Of a DNA stretch of 64,000 bases, positions 43,563 through 51,926 are shown piece after piece (the stretch's first letter is position 1; each line of letters opens with the position of its first letter). The stretch is from Streptomyces sp. Je 1-79 (GTDB taxonomy: Bacteria > Actinomycetota > Actinomycetes > Streptomycetales > Streptomycetaceae), in the NCBI RefSeq assembly GCF_025195125.1, contig NZ_JAMGSL010000006.1:169815-233814 (forward strand). Reading direction: 5' to 3'. The position numbers were made by a program, and so were the translations under genes. A model generated the notes under the pieces. The model searched no databases and was not told where the DNA came from. It worked only from the letters and a program-made list of their open reading frames with translations.

Positions 43563-43614
43563 CGTTCAGCGCGATGTATCCAAGGATTGACGTACGCGCC
43601 GGTAGTGGGTCACA

Positions 43615-43631
43615 TTGAGCGCCACTCTAAA
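43615..43631. promoter_or_regulatory. Operator-like repeat, permease side
   Basis: TTGAGCGCCACTCTAAA, 34 bp before the permease start, same orientation as the copy at 43546 and 69 bp away. One site per divergent promoter suggests a single regulator for both arms. Confidence 0.6.
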
Positions 43632-43665
43632 TCCTTGTCCGCCCGCTTGCCCCGCAGGGAGCCCC

Positions 43666-45087
43666 ATGCCGATCGAACAGCGCGGAGTCGACACCATCCC
43701 CGAAGCGGAACGCACCAGCGGTCCGCGCGACCTCCTGTCGATCCTCCTCGGCTCGAACCTCTGCCTCGGAGTGATCGTCTTCGGCTGGCTGCCCGTCTCC
43801 TTCGGCCTCGGCCTGTGGGCATCGGTGACCTCCGTCGTCACCGGCACGCTCGTCGGCGTCGCCGTGACCGCCCCGCTCGCCCTGGTCTCACTGCGCACCG
43901 CGACGAACCTCTCGACCTCAAGCGGCGCCTTCTTCGGCGTCCGGGGCCGGCTCGTCGGCTCGGTGGTGGGGCTGCTGCTCTCCCTCGGCTACACGGCGCT
44001 GACCCTGTGGATCGGCGGCGACGTGGTGGTCGGGACGCTCGCCCGGCTGACCGGTCTGCCGGCCGGCGACACGACCCACGCGGTGGTGTACGCGGTGCTC
44101 GCCGCCTGCACGGCCGTCTTCGCGGTGTTCGGCTACGGCCTGCTGCTCCGGCTCAGCAAGGGCCTCGCGATCGGCATGACCCTGCTGCTCGGGCTCGGCC
44201 TGGCCGCCTACGCGGGCGACGTCACCGCCGCCCCGGTGCCCGACACCCCGTATCTGCTCGGCTCCTTCTGGCCGACGTGGGTGCTCGCGGCCGTGGCGGC
44301 CGGACTCAGCGGCCCGGTCGCCTTCATCACGCTCCTGGGCGACTACACCCGCTACATCTCCCCCGAGCGGCACAGCCCGAGGACCGTGTGGAGGACGACC
44401 TGTACCGGCCTGGTCGCCGGCCTGCTGATCCCTCAGCTCTTCGGTACGTACACGGCCCTGGCCGCCCGGGGCGCCCTGGACTACGCGGGCCCGCTCGTCG
44501 CGGCCTCCCCCGCCTGGTACGTGGTGCCGCTGCTGCTCGCGGCGACCGCCGGCACGGTCGGCAACGCGGGCCTGATGCTGTACTCGATGGGCCTGGACCT
44601 GGACGCGATCCTGCCACGGGCGACCCGGGCGCGCGCGACGCTGGTCGTGGCGGCGGTGGCGACTGCCTTCGTCTTCCTCGGCCACTTCGCCTCGGACGCG
44701 CAGTCGGCGATGACGTCGTTCGTGCTGCTGCTGACGGCGATCGGTACGCCGTGGGCGGTGATCACGCTGATCGGCCACGCGCGCTGCCGTGGTGTGTACG
44801 ACCCTGAGGCGCTCCAGGTGTACAACCGTCGGGCGCGGGGCGGCGCGTACTGGTTCTCGGCCGGCTGGCACCCGCGGGCGACGGCGTGCTGGGCGCTGGG
44901 GGCGGCGGTGGGCCTGGCCTCGGTGTCGACCCCGCTCTACGAGGGGCCGCTGCTCTCCCTGACCGGCGGGATCGACTGCAGCTTCGTGCTGTCGGGGCTG
45001 GTGGGCGGCGCGCTGTACGCCGTACTGACGCCGTCCCCCGGGGCCGCGCGCGTCGCGCGGACGGCCCCGGAGGTCCTGGTCGACTAG
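43666..45087 (+). CDS. NCS1-family (cytosine/purine-type) permease
   Basis: 473-residue inner-membrane transporter with about 12 hydrophobic segments. NCS1 features: LLSILLGSNLCLGVIVFGWL at TM1, SSGAFFGVRGRLVGSVVGLL, and GPVAFITLLGDYTRYISPE in the middle, close to CodB-type proteins. ATG 43666, with AGGGAG upstream. It is divergent from the urease-like operon and probably brings in its substrate. The stop codon TAG takes its last two bases from the palindromic element that starts at 45086. Confidence 0.88.
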   Translation: MPIEQRGVDTIPEAERTSGPRDLLSILLGSNLCLGVIVFGWLPVSFGLGLWASVTSVVTGTLVGVAVTAPLALVSLRTATNLSTSSGAFFGVRGRLVGSVVGLLLSLGYTALTLWIGGDVVVGTLARLTGLPAGDTTHAVVYAVLAACTAVFAVFGYGLLLRLSKGLAIGMTLLLGLGLAAYAGDVTAAPVPDTPYLLGSFWPTWVLAAVAAGLSGPVAFITLLGDYTRYISPERHSPRTVWRTTCTGLVAGLLIPQLFGTYTALAARGALDYAGPLVAASPAWYVVPLLLAATAGTVGNAGLMLYSMGLDLDAILPRATRARATLVVAAVATAFVFLGHFASDAQSAMTSFVLLLTAIGTPWAVITLIGHARCRGVYDPEALQVYNRRARGGAYWFSAGWHPRATACWALGAAVGLASVSTPLYEGPLLSLTGGIDCSFVLSGLVGGALYAVLTPSPGAARVARTAPEVLVD

Positions 45088-45250
45088 GCCCTGTCGTCGA
45101 AATGGCTCCCGGCCGCGAGCGGCGTCTGGCGCGGTGCATCGCAAGGCGGAGGATCGCCCTCGTACTGGACGTACTCGGGCGACTGACGACAACGCAGCGA
45201 GGTGCCGTGCCAGGCGTCGGGAGCAGGGGGCCATTTCGACGACAGGGCCT
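45086..45250. mobile_element. 165-bp palindromic MITE-like element
   Basis: 21-bp perfect terminal inverted repeats beginning AGGCCCTGTCGTCGAAATGG at 45086-45106 and 45230-45250. The interior continues as an imperfect palindrome (GCGTCTGGCGCGG versus the complement of CCGTGCCAGGCGTC, centre around GTACTGGACGTAC), so the whole element can fold into one hairpin. It encodes no protein. It sits between the permease and ilvE (convergent) and could act as a terminator there. No clear target duplication. Confidence 0.7.
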
Positions 45251-45302
45251 GGCCTGCCGGGCAGGCCCCGATCGGCCTGCCCGGATGCGACCCGGCGGTC
45301 GA

Positions 45303-46409
45303 CTAGCCCAGCTGGTGCGTCCAGCCGTGGACGTCCTCGGACTTGCCCGTCTGGATGGCGAGCAGCGCGTCGCGGAGCCTCATCGTGACCTCGCCCGGCT
45401 CCCCGCCCGACTGCTGCCAATCGCCGCGCCCCGACTTCACCGTGCCGACGGGCGTGATGACCGCGGCCGTGCCACAGGCGAAGACCTCGGTGAGGGTGCC
45501 GTTCTCGGTGTCGGCCTTCCACTGGTCGATGGAGACGCGGCCCTCCTCCGACGCGTAGCCGAGGTCCTTGGCGAGCTGGAGGAGCGAGTCACGGGTGATG
45601 CCCGCGAGCAGGGAGCCGGTGAGGGTCGGCGTGACGATCTTCGGCTTCCCGCCGGCCTCGCCCCCGTACACGAAGTACAGGTTCATGCCGCCCAGCTCCT
45701 CGACCCACCTGTGCTCGACGGCGTCGAGGTAGGCGACCTGGTCGCAGCCCCTCGCGGCCGCCTCGGCCTGGGCGAGCAGGGAGGCCGCGTAGTTGCCGCC
45801 GGTCTTGGCGTCGCCCATGCCGCCCGGGACCGCGCGGACGCGGTCCTCGGAGAGCCAGATCGAGACGGGCTTCACGCCACCGGGGAAGTACGGTCCGGCG
45901 GGCGAGGCGATGACGACGAAGAGGTACTCGTTCGCCGGCCGCACGCCGAGACCGATCTCGGTCGCGATCATGAACGGGCGCAGGTAGAGGGAGTCCTCGC
46001 CGCCGTGCGCCGGAACCCACGCCTTGTCCTGCTGGACGAGGACGTCGCAGGCCTCGATGAAGGTCTCGACGGGCAGCTCCGGCATGGCCAGCCGGCGCGC
46101 GGAGGCCTGGAAGCGCCGGGCGTTGGCGTCCGGGCGGAAGGTGGCGACGGTGCCGTCGGGACGGCGGTACGCCTTCAGGCCCTCGAAGATCTCCTGGGCG
46201 TAGTGCAGGACGTTCGTGGCCGGGTCGAGGGAGAGCGGGCCGTACGGGACGAGCTGGCCGTCGTGCCAGCCGCGCCCTTCGGTCCAGCGGATGGTCACCA
46301 TGTGGTCGGTGAAGTGGCGGCCGAATCCGGGGTTGGCCAGGATCGCCTCGCGCTCCGCGTCGGACAGCGGGCTGGAGGAGGGCTTGAGCTCGATCGTGGG
46401 CGTCGTCAT
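45303..46409 (-). CDS. ilvE: Branched-chain amino-acid aminotransferase
   Basis: 368-residue PLP fold-IV aminotransferase performing the last step of Val, Leu and Ile synthesis. The PLP lysine is in [14 protein letters not shown]; other motifs are [21 protein letters not shown] and [21 protein letters not shown] 46409. It follows leuB on the minus strand, 242 bp away across a terminator, so it has its own promoter. Confidence 0.97.
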   Translation of the reverse strand: MTTPTIELKPSSSPLSDAEREAILANPGFGRHFTDHMVTIRWTEGRGWHDGQLVPYGPLSLDPATNVLHYAQEIFEGLKAYRRPDGTVATFRPDANARRFQASARRLAMPELPVETFIEACDVLVQQDKAWVPAHGGEDSLYLRPFMIATEIGLGVRPANEYLFVVIASPAGPYFPGGVKPVSIWLSEDRVRAVPGGMGDAKTGGNYAASLLAQAEAAARGCDQVAYLDAVEHRWVEELGGMNLYFVYGGEAGGKPKIVTPTLTGSLLAGITRDSLLQLAKDLGYASEEGRVSIDQWKADTENGTLTEVFACGTAAVITPVGTVKSGRGDWQQSGGEPGEVTMRLRDALLAIQTGKSEDVHGWTHQLG

Positions 46410-46598
46410 GAGTGCTAGTCCTTCACCGGTTGTGTGTGACGGACCGCGCTCACGCCGCTATCAGTGCCCTGCTAGGACGTCCGAGCTTTCCCGCATGCCG
46501 CGGCCCCACGTTCGATTATCGCCCGTGGGGACCGGTGCACGAAAACGGTGTGTGGTGCGGTCCAGGGTTTGATGGTGGCACCCTGCGACCGCATAGGT

Positions 46599-46635
46599 AC
46601 AGCCGCCGGGTGCTGGAGAGCGACCCGGCGGCTGT
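46599..46635 (-). terminator. leuB terminator
   Basis: 13-bp perfect stem ACAGCCGCCGGGT / ACCCGGCGGCTGT with an 11-nt loop, 16 nt past the leuB stop. Confidence 0.82.
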
Positions 46636-46651
46636 GACGTCAGTCGGCGGG

Positions 46652-47692
46652 TCAGCTCGCTACGCGTACGGCGAGCGCGTCGCCGATCTCGTCCGTCGTG
46701 CGGACGGAGTCGCCGCGCTCGGTCAGGTCGGCGGCGACGGCGGCCTCGATGCGGTCGGCCTCGGCCTCGTGGCCGAGGTGGCGCAGGAGGAGGGCGACGG
46801 AGAGCACGGTGGCCGTGGGGTCGGCCTTGCCCTGGCCCGCGATGTCCGGAGCCGAGCCGTGGACGGGCTCGAACATGGACGGGAACTCGCCGCTCGGGTT
46901 GATGTTGCCGGAGGCGGCGACGCCGATGCCGCCGGAGACGGCAGCGGCGAGGTCGGTGATGATGTCGCCGAAGAGGTTGTCGGTGACGATCACGTCGAAG
47001 CGCTCGGGCTGCGTGACGAGGAAGATCGTCGCCGCGTCCACGTGCAGGTAGTCGGTGGTGACCTCGGGGAACTCCTCGGCCACCTTGTTGAAGATGTTGG
47101 TCCAGAGGTGACCCGCGTACGCCAGGACGTTGTTCTTGTGGACCAGCGTCAGCTTCTTGCGCGGGCGGGCCTGGGCGCGGGCGAAGGCGTCACGGACGAC
47201 GCGCTCCACGCCGAAGGCGGTGTTGACGGAGACCTCGGTGGCGACCTCGTGCGGGGTGCCGGTGCGGATCGAGCCGCCGTTGCCGGTGTACGGGCCCTCG
47301 GTGCCCTCGCGGACCACGACGAAGTCGATCTCGGGCTGGCCCTTGAGCGGGGTCGACACGCCGGGGAGCAGCTTCGAGGGACGCAGGTTGACGTGGTGGT
47401 CGAAGAGGAAGCGGAGCTTCAGCAGAAAGCCGCGCTCCAGTACGCCGGACGGGACCGACGGGTCGCCGATCGCACCGAGCAGGATCGCGTCGTGCTGCTT
47501 GAGGGCCTCGACGTCGGCGTCGGTGAGGGTCTCACCCGTCGCGTGGTAGCGCTTGGCGCCGAAATCGAACTCCTTGGTCTCCAGCTTCACGTCCTGCGGG
47601 AGCGCGGCAGCGAGGACCTTGAGGCCCTGGGCCACGACTTCCTGACCGATGCCGTCGCCGGGAATGACTGCGAGATTGATGCTGTGAGACAT
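46652..47692 (-). CDS. leuB: 3-isopropylmalate dehydrogenase
   Basis: 346-residue oxidative decarboxylase of leucine synthesis. Motifs: [20 protein letters not shown] at the N terminus, [29 protein letters not shown], and the nicotinamide/metal region [19 protein letters not shown] with [19 protein letters not shown]. It opens IPGDGIG rather than LPGDGIG, of the actinobacterial short type. Monocistronic. Confidence 0.96.
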   Translation of the reverse strand: MSHSINLAVIPGDGIGQEVVAQGLKVLAAALPQDVKLETKEFDFGAKRYHATGETLTDADVEALKQHDAILLGAIGDPSVPSGVLERGFLLKLRFLFDHHVNLRPSKLLPGVSTPLKGQPEIDFVVVREGTEGPYTGNGGSIRTGTPHEVATEVSVNTAFGVERVVRDAFARAQARPRKKLTLVHKNNVLAYAGHLWTNIFNKVAEEFPEVTTDYLHVDAATIFLVTQPERFDVIVTDNLFGDIITDLAAAVSGGIGVAASGNINPSGEFPSMFEPVHGSAPDIAGQGKADPTATVLSVALLLRHLGHEAEADRIEAAVAADLTERGDSVRTTDEIGDALAVRVAS

Positions 47693-47792
47693 GTCGGCAC
47701 CCTACTCCTCGTCCCAGCGACTGACACTCGATGTCCACGATACGGACGAGTCGGCGCGGGACCCGGGAGGCCCTGCGCCGCGTCGGGCGCCC

Positions 47793-47927
47793 TCAGTGGC
47801 CGGTCGAGCCGCCGTTGTCACGGCGGTCGAGGGCGCGCTGGAGGGCGGCGGCGGCGTTCTTGCGGACGTCGTCGCCGCTCGGGCGGGCGACGGAGTGGCG
47901 GACACGACGGGCGGTCTCAGCGGCCAT
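47793..47927 (-). CDS. Small basic protein, 44 residues
   Basis: MAAETARRVRHSVARPSGDD through LQRALDRRDNGGSTGH. ATG 47927 has AAGGAG 9 nt upstream and all codons but a few end in G or C, supporting a genuine short gene. Helical and positively charged; no known motif. Lies between leuB and the padR gene. Function unknown. Confidence 0.65.
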   Translation of the reverse strand: MAAETARRVRHSVARPSGDDVRKNAAAALQRALDRRDNGGSTGH

Positions 47928-48146
47928 GGGGGATCGACTCCTTGAGATCAGTGATGATCCGAGATCAGTGGTGATCGAAGGCGCCGGAAGGGGCGGGGAG
48001 CGGGCCCGCAGGGGTTGCCTGCACAGGGGCGTCGCGCTCTCGACCGCCATTCGCTGATGGAGCGAGACGTTCGGCTCCTACAAAGCTAGGACAGGCAGCC
48101 GCATCTGTCTCCACAATTACTCGGACTTCCTACTATCTGAGACGGC

Positions 48147-48215
48147 AGGTGGCTCAGAGCGGCTGCCGGACCGCCCGCAGTTCCCGGAGAGACCGTCAAG
48201 GCAGCTGAGCCACCT
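48147..48215. promoter_or_regulatory. Long-range inverted repeat before padR
   Basis: AGGTGGCTCAG (48147-48157) and its exact complement CTGAGCCACCT (48205-48215), 47 bp apart. The right arm runs into the CCTAGG palindromes below. Apart from these sites the 326-bp stretch 47928-48253 holds no gene I can support. Confidence 0.55.
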
Positions 48216-48238
48216 AGGTTGTATTCCTACCTAGGTGG
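48210..48238. promoter_or_regulatory. PadR operator candidate A
   Basis: CCACCTAGG-N11-CCTAGGTGG, perfect 9-bp inverted repeat 15 bp before the padR start. Confidence 0.65.
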
Positions 48239-48250
48239 TGGTGGAATACA
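48220..48250. promoter_or_regulatory. PadR operator candidate B
   Basis: TGTATTCC-N15-GGAATACA, perfect 8-bp inverted repeat interleaved with candidate A and ending 3 bp before the padR start codon. Confidence 0.6.
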
Positions 48251-48253
48251 GCC

Positions 48254-48595
48254 ATGGCCGCAGACCGCAGATCCAGCTGGCTCAAGGGAGTCCTCGACCT
48301 GCTCGTCCTCTCCTGCCTGACCGACGGTGAGAGTTACGGGTACGAGATCGCCAAGGCCCTCGGCCGGGCGGGGCTCGGCGAGATCAAGGGCGGGACGCTC
48401 TATCCCGTACTGAACCGGCTGGAGGAAGCCGGTCTGCTGGAGGCCGAGTTCCGTGCCGCCGAGCGCGGGCCGGGGCGCCGCTACTACCGGCTCACCGACC
48501 AGGGCCGCGAGGAACTCGCGACCGAGAGCGGAGCCTGGCTGGAATTCCACCGCGCCGTACAGACCATGCTGCACCCAGGGGGAACGAGACCATGA
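48254..48595 (+). CDS. PadR-family transcriptional regulator
   Basis: 113-residue PadR winged-helix protein: SWLKGVLDLLVLSCLTDGES, YGYEIAKALGRAGLGEIKGGTLYPVLNRLEEAGLL, then the wing GPGRRYYRLTDQGREEL. PadR proteins usually repress their own operon; the interleaved palindromes at the start fit that. ATG 48254. The last four nt overlap the next gene (ATGA). Confidence 0.93.
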   Translation: MAADRRSSWLKGVLDLLVLSCLTDGESYGYEIAKALGRAGLGEIKGGTLYPVLNRLEEAGLLEAEFRAAERGPGRRYYRLTDQGREELATESGAWLEFHRAVQTMLHPGGTRP

Positions 48596-49305
48596 CGACG
48601 GACACGTACTTCGAGGAGCTCGCCGCCGCGCTGCGCACCGCGGGCGTGCCGGAGGACCAGATCACCTCGACCGTCACCGACCTGCGCGGGCACCTGGCGG
48701 AGACCGGGACGGGCGCGGAGGAGGAGTTCGGTCCGGCCGCCTCGTTCGCGGCACAGCTCGGCGGCGTCGCCCCGCGGCCCGGCGACCCCGGGGCGGAGGC
48801 GGAGAGCTGGACGTGGACGGCCGACCTCTTCAACGACCGGCGGATGCTGGCGGTCCACGGCGACCAGGGTTGGGAGGTGGAGTCGCTGGACTCCCTCGGC
48901 CGGTTCGTCTGCCGCCGCACCCCGGGACCGGCGCTGCGCTGGGAGTACCGGCGCGAGGTGATCAGGGGCCGCCGCCGCGACCAGATGCTCGCCGAACTCT
49001 CCCCCGAGGGCTGGGAGTTGTGCGGCGAGTGGCTGGTGTACGGGTACTTCAAGCGGCCCAAGGCGGCGAGCGCGGGCCCGGCGGGCGCGCTGGACACCGT
49101 GCCGGAGACGCCCGAGAAGTGGCTGTTCCTGAGCCGGCGCGGCAAGGCGCTCCTCGGGGTCTGGGTGCTGATCGTGGCCGCTGCCTATCTGACCCTCGGG
49201 CTGCCGGGGTACGCGGTGGTCCTGATGGGCGTGGGCGGCGCCGTCTCCGCCGTCGTCACGGCGAAGCTGGAGACGGCGAAGGGCCGGACGACGCCCGAGG
49301 GCTGA
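48592..49305 (+). CDS. Membrane protein coupled to PadR
   Basis: 237 residues. N-terminal helical region (YFEELAAALRTAGVPEDQI, TVTDLRGHLAETG) resembles the HAAS signalling domain often paired with PadR. The middle (WEVESLDSLGRFVCRR, GWELCGEWLVYGYFKRPKA) looks like a small alpha/beta DUF2812-type domain. Two TM helices lie at ~182-222 (GVWVLIVAAAYLTLGLPGYAVVLMGVGGAVSAVV). Likely part of a PadR-controlled membrane-stress or antimicrobial response; no catalytic motif. Confidence 0.78.
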   Translation: MTTDTYFEELAAALRTAGVPEDQITSTVTDLRGHLAETGTGAEEEFGPAASFAAQLGGVAPRPGDPGAEAESWTWTADLFNDRRMLAVHGDQGWEVESLDSLGRFVCRRTPGPALRWEYRREVIRGRRRDQMLAELSPEGWELCGEWLVYGYFKRPKAASAGPAGALDTVPETPEKWLFLSRRGKALLGVWVLIVAAAYLTLGLPGYAVVLMGVGGAVSAVVTAKLETAKGRTTPEG

Positions 49306-49336
49306 GCCCCGGCCGGGACGGGCCAGGGCCCACCGC

Positions 49337-49879
49337 TCACAGGACGTCGCCGTCGCGCCAGTCGAAGACGAGCGCGGCGGCCGGGGCCGGGAGGGTCCGG
49401 CCGCCCGCCGGGCGGAGGTGGAGCGAGCCCTCCTCCTCGGGCAGGTGGACGATCCCCTCGGGCGCGAGCGCCTCGATCCGGCCCGACCAGGGGAGCCAGC
49501 CGCGCGCGGTGTAGAGCGCGGCGCCGTCCTCGGAGGCGGACAGCGCCCCGAACAGGTACGCCCCGTCGATCACCCGCTCCAGCTCGGCCATGACGAGCCC
49601 GCCGAGCCCCTGCCGGCGCCGGTCAGCGCGTACGCCGACGCCCTCGACGTACCCGACGCGGTACGACCGTCCGCCGTGCAGCACCCGTCGCATCACGACG
49701 CTGCCGTGCGCGGCCACCCCCCGCTCGTCCTCGACCCAGGCGTGCACGCCCCCGAGGGCGTGGTCCCAGTCCTCGTCGGAGAAGCCGCCCTCGAAGGCGT
49801 CGTCGAGCATCTCCCGTACGACACGCAGGCGTCGCGGCCCGAGCAGGTGGGTGGGGTCGGTGTGGAGGGAGTCCGCCAT
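49337..49879 (-). CDS. AAC(2')-I-like aminoglycoside N-acetyltransferase
   Basis: 180-residue GNAT protein. It follows the AAC(2')-I family along its length: FSDEDWDHALGGVHAWV, RVGYVEGVGVRADRRRQGLG (acetyl-CoA loop), GALSASEDGAALYTARGWLP, and the C-terminal DWRDGDVL. Chromosomal AAC(2') enzymes of mycobacteria and other actinobacteria acetylate the 2'-amino group of aminoglycosides, or have housekeeping roles. Whether this copy confers resistance is unknown. ATG 49879; pairs with the small gene upstream. Confidence 0.82.
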   Translation of the reverse strand: MADSLHTDPTHLLGPRRLRVVREMLDDAFEGGFSDEDWDHALGGVHAWVEDERGVAAHGSVVMRRVLHGGRSYRVGYVEGVGVRADRRRQGLGGLVMAELERVIDGAYLFGALSASEDGAALYTARGWLPWSGRIEALAPEGIVHLPEEEGSLHLRPAGGRTLPAPAAALVFDWRDGDVL

Positions 49880-49912
49880 GCCGCCCAGCCTGCCGCACTC
49901 ACCTCACGGTTC

Positions 49913-50149
49913 TCAGGCCGTGGCCCGCTCCAGATCGCGGGCGAGCCGCTCCACCCACTCGGTGAACTCCTCCCGGCGCGGGGCCTCGCCCCCGCACAGG
50001 GCCGCGGCCTGCGCCTCGGTGATCCGGTCGGGGCCCGGCTCGGTCAGCAGTCGGTGCAGCTCCTTCATCAGGGCCGTCATCCGCACCGCGTCGAGGTGCT
50101 CGATCGGGTCGGTCCCGTGCCCGGGGCGGATCGTCGTCGAACCCGGCAT
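49913..50149 (-). CDS. Small hypothetical protein
   Basis: 78 residues, ATG 50149 with GGAGG 6 nt upstream. Acidic and helical after residue 20 (ALMKELHRLLTEPGPDRITE, REEFTEWVERLARDLERATA). No known domain; 33 bp upstream of the acetyltransferase gene on the same strand, so probably cotranscribed. Confidence 0.7.
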   Translation of the reverse strand: MPGSTTIRPGHGTDPIEHLDAVRMTALMKELHRLLTEPGPDRITEAQAAALCGGEAPRREEFTEWVERLARDLERATA

Positions 50150-50202
50150 GTCGCGCCTCCTCGTCGAGCCCCCTCCCAGCAGCGTAAGCCCCCCGCATGA
50201 GA

Positions 50203-50244
50203 ACCGCCCCCGTCCTCAGTTGGGGGACCGAGGAGGGGGGCGGT
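50203..50244 (-). terminator. pruA terminator
   Basis: ACCGCCCCCGTCCTC paired with GAGGAGGGGGGCGGT (one extra G), 20 nt past the pruA stop. Confidence 0.75.
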
Positions 50245-50264
50245 GTTCAGGGGGAGCTACGGCA

Positions 50265-51896
50265 TCAGCCCATGTGGGGGTAGCCGTACTCGGTCGGCGG
50301 GACCAGCGTCTCCTTGATCGCGCGGGTCAGCGTCCAGCGCATCAGGTTCTGCGGGGCGCCGGCCTTGTCGTTGGTGCCGGACGCGCGGCCGCCGCCGAAG
50401 GGCTGCTGGCCGACGACGGCGCCGGTCGACTTGTCGTTGATGTAGAAGTTGCCCGCGGCGAAGCGGAGCTTCTCCATCGCGTCGGCCGCGGCCGCACGGT
50501 CACCGGCGATGATCGAGCCGGTCAGCGCGTACGCCGACACCGACTCCATCTGGGCCAGCATCTCCTCGTACTTCTCGTCCTCGTAGACGTGGACCGCGAG
50601 GATCGGGCCGAAGTACTCGGTCGTGAAGACCTCGTTCTCCGGGTCCGTGCACGCGATGACGGTCGGACGGACGAAGTAGCCCTCCGAGTCGTCGTAGGTG
50701 CCACCGGCGACGATCGTGCAGGTCTCGTCGGCCTTCGCACGGTCGATCGCGGCCTTGTTCTTGGCGAACGAACGCTCGTCGATCACGGCGCCGATGAAGT
50801 TCGTCAGGTCGGTGACGTCACCCATCTTGATGCCGTCGACCTCGGCCGCGAACTCCTCCTTGAAGCCCGAGTTCCAGATCGAGGCCGGGACGTACGCACG
50901 CGAGGACGCGGAGCACTTCTGGCCCTGGAACTCGAAGGAGCCGCGGGTCAGCGCGGTCTTCAGGACGGCGCGGTCGGCGCTCGGGTGGGCGACGACGAAG
51001 TCCTTGCCGCCGGTCTCGCCGACGATCCGCGGGTACGAGCGGTAGTTCTCGATGTTGTTGCCGACCGTCTTCCACAGGTGCTGGAAGGTCTTGGTCGAGC
51101 CGGTGAAGTGGATGCCGGCCAGGTCCGGGTGGTTCAGGGCCACCTCGGAGACGGCGATGCCGTCGCCCGTCACCAGGTTGATGACGCCCTTCGGCAGACC
51201 GGCCTCCTCCAGGAGCTCCATGAGGAGCACGGCGGAGTGGGTCTGGGTCGGGGACGGCTTCCAGATCACCACGTTGCCCATGAGGGCGGGGGCGGTGGGC
51301 AGGTTGCCCGCGATGGCCGTGAAGTTGAACGGCGTGATCGCGTAGACGAAGCCCTCCAGCGGGCGGTGGTCCATGCGGTTCCACACGCCCGGGGAGTTCG
51401 CCGGCGGCTGCTCGGCGAGGATCTGGCGGGCGTACGACACGTTGAAGCGCCAGAAGTCGACGAGCTCGCACGGGGTGTCGATCTCGGCCTGCTGCGCGGT
51501 CTTGGACTGGCCCAGCATCGTGGAGGCGGCCAGCGTCTCGCGCCAGGGGCCGGCCAGCAGCTCGGCGGCGCGCAGGATGATCGCGGCGCGGTCGTCGAAG
51601 GACATCGCGCGCCAGGCGGGGGCGGCGGCCAGGGCGGCGTCGATGGCGTCCTGGGCGTCCTGCCGGGTGGCGCCCGCGAAGGTGCCGAGGACGGACTTGT
51701 GGTTGTGCGGCTGCACGACGTCGACGCGCTCGCCGCCGCCCATGCGCTTGACGCCGCCGATGGTCATCGGCAGGTCGCGCGGGTTGTCGGCCAGCTCCTT
51801 GAGCTTGGCCTCCAGACGGGCGCGCTCGGCGGAACCGGGGGCGTAGCTGTGCACCGGCTCGTTGACCGGAGCGGGGACCTGGGTCACAGCGTCCAT
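50265..51896 (-). CDS. pruA: Delta-1-pyrroline-5-carboxylate dehydrogenase
   Basis: 543-residue aldehyde-dehydrogenase-family enzyme, second step of proline breakdown to glutamate. NAD fold FTGSTKTFQHLWKTVGNN, catalytic Glu in IVGETGGKDFVV and nucleophile Cys in FEFQGQKCSASSRAYVP. Normal length for the single-domain actinobacterial form. It follows putA by 30 bp, so the two steps are made together. Confidence 0.96.
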   Translation of the reverse strand: MDAVTQVPAPVNEPVHSYAPGSAERARLEAKLKELADNPRDLPMTIGGVKRMGGGERVDVVQPHNHKSVLGTFAGATRQDAQDAIDAALAAAPAWRAMSFDDRAAIILRAAELLAGPWRETLAASTMLGQSKTAQQAEIDTPCELVDFWRFNVSYARQILAEQPPANSPGVWNRMDHRPLEGFVYAITPFNFTAIAGNLPTAPALMGNVVIWKPSPTQTHSAVLLMELLEEAGLPKGVINLVTGDGIAVSEVALNHPDLAGIHFTGSTKTFQHLWKTVGNNIENYRSYPRIVGETGGKDFVVAHPSADRAVLKTALTRGSFEFQGQKCSASSRAYVPASIWNSGFKEEFAAEVDGIKMGDVTDLTNFIGAVIDERSFAKNKAAIDRAKADETCTIVAGGTYDDSEGYFVRPTVIACTDPENEVFTTEYFGPILAVHVYEDEKYEEMLAQMESVSAYALTGSIIAGDRAAAADAMEKLRFAAGNFYINDKSTGAVVGQQPFGGGRASGTNDKAGAPQNLMRWTLTRAIKETLVPPTEYGYPHMG

Positions 51897-51926
51897 GAGT
51901 CTCGTAACTCCTTTTGAGGGGTGGGC

